A stretch of 64,000 bases of DNA. Origin: Rhizobium sp. AQ_MP (GTDB lineage: Bacteria; Pseudomonadota; Alphaproteobacteria; Rhizobiales; Rhizobiaceae). The notes beneath the pieces were generated by a model that did no database searches, was not told where the DNA came from, and was given only the letters and a program-made list of their open reading frames with translations. Made by a program: the position numbers and the translations under genes. Within the stretch, counting starts at the first letter, position 1; every line of letters starts with the position of its first letter. The stretch spans positions 494,911 through 558,910 of the forward strand of contig NZ_JACJVI010000002.1 of the NCBI RefSeq assembly GCF_014237835.1, given 5' to 3'. Positions 63,946 to 64,000 of this stretch are shown one piece after another.

Positions 63946-64000
63946 TCAAGCGTTTTGCCATGGTTTTTCGTCCCGGATGATGGCGTTGAGGATGGTGAGC
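63946..64000 (-). mobile_element. C-terminal end of an IS110-family transposase
   Basis: Only the last 17 codons are within the window: the residues LTILNAIIRDEKPWQNA before the stop. K/R-LLTILNA...KPW is the typical C-terminus of IS110 family transposases. The rest of the element is beyond the right edge, so its intactness cannot be judged. Confidence 0.75.

Overview
This 64 kb window is chromosomal DNA from an alphaproteobacterium, most probably a member of the Rhizobiaceae (Rhizobium/Agrobacterium group). The evidence is the GC-rich codon use; the tolQRAB-pal-cpoB-tilS-ftsH-glmM and ruvCAB blocks in alphaproteobacterial order; a Cys-less ribosomal protein L31; an RcdA-type cell-cycle adaptor; a serC leader RNA; a 6S RNA next to zapA; and CtrA-type TTAA-N7-TTAA boxes. 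Most of the window is core genome. The accessory signals are two toxin-antitoxin pairs, a solitary patatin, an orphan solute-binding protein, and an IS110 transposase end with a palindromic repeat at the right edge.

Layout. 1-5.9 kb: small YdcH-like protein, ArsR regulator, TauE/SafE permease, ThiE-like protein, Sel1-repeat protein, MgtC/DUF4010 membrane protein and suhB. 6-8.1 kb: an ExbB/MotA-like and OmpA/MotB-like pair behind a leader hairpin that covers the ribosome binding site. 8.2-12.9 kb: FAD dehydrogenase, TctC/Bug binding protein, MsbA-like exporter. 13-18.9 kb: rpmE, patatin, rcdA, DUF1192-MFS pair, a 52-residue membrane protein, PACE transporter, PhzF. 19-28.6 kb: central carbon genes tkt, gap, pgk and a class I aldolase on the minus strand, with a BCCT carrier and a K+/H+ antiporter between gap and pgk. 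29-37.5 kb: DUF4164-zapA-6S RNA, two chemoreceptors, the folate gene fthC, a YmdB-type phosphoesterase, an exported metallo-beta-lactamase-fold protein, a stress flavoprotein and yebC. 37.5-53.5 kb: one long minus-strand block running ruvC, ruvA, ruvB, nudix, dinB, ybgC, tolQRAB, pal, cpoB, tilS, ftsH, glmM. 53.6-64 kb: LLM oxidoreductase, outer membrane barrel protein, CorA/ZntB transporter, serC-serA, a cyanide-insensitive-type bd oxidase with its small subunit, a Tim44-domain protein and the transposase end.

The most unusual arrangement is the ruv locus. An AbrB-type antitoxin plus PIN-domain toxin lies between ruvC and ruvA, and a second, dissimilar pair lies between ruvA and ruvB. Each pair has its own sigma70-like promoter, and the second toxin stop codon overlaps the ruvB start. 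Holliday-junction resolution genes are therefore likely to be partly expressed from antitoxin-controlled promoters.

A second theme is cell-cycle control. Exact TTAA-N7-TTAA boxes lie upstream of rcdA (an adaptor for CtrA proteolysis), a CZB-domain chemoreceptor and an outer membrane protein, which suggests a small CtrA regulon here. Several structured leaders and orphan terminators (upstream of suhB, the ExbB-like gene, rpmE, serC and tkt, and in the rcdA-DUF1192 gap) suggest further RNA-level control. I found no CRISPR array, complete prophage, tRNA or rRNA gene.
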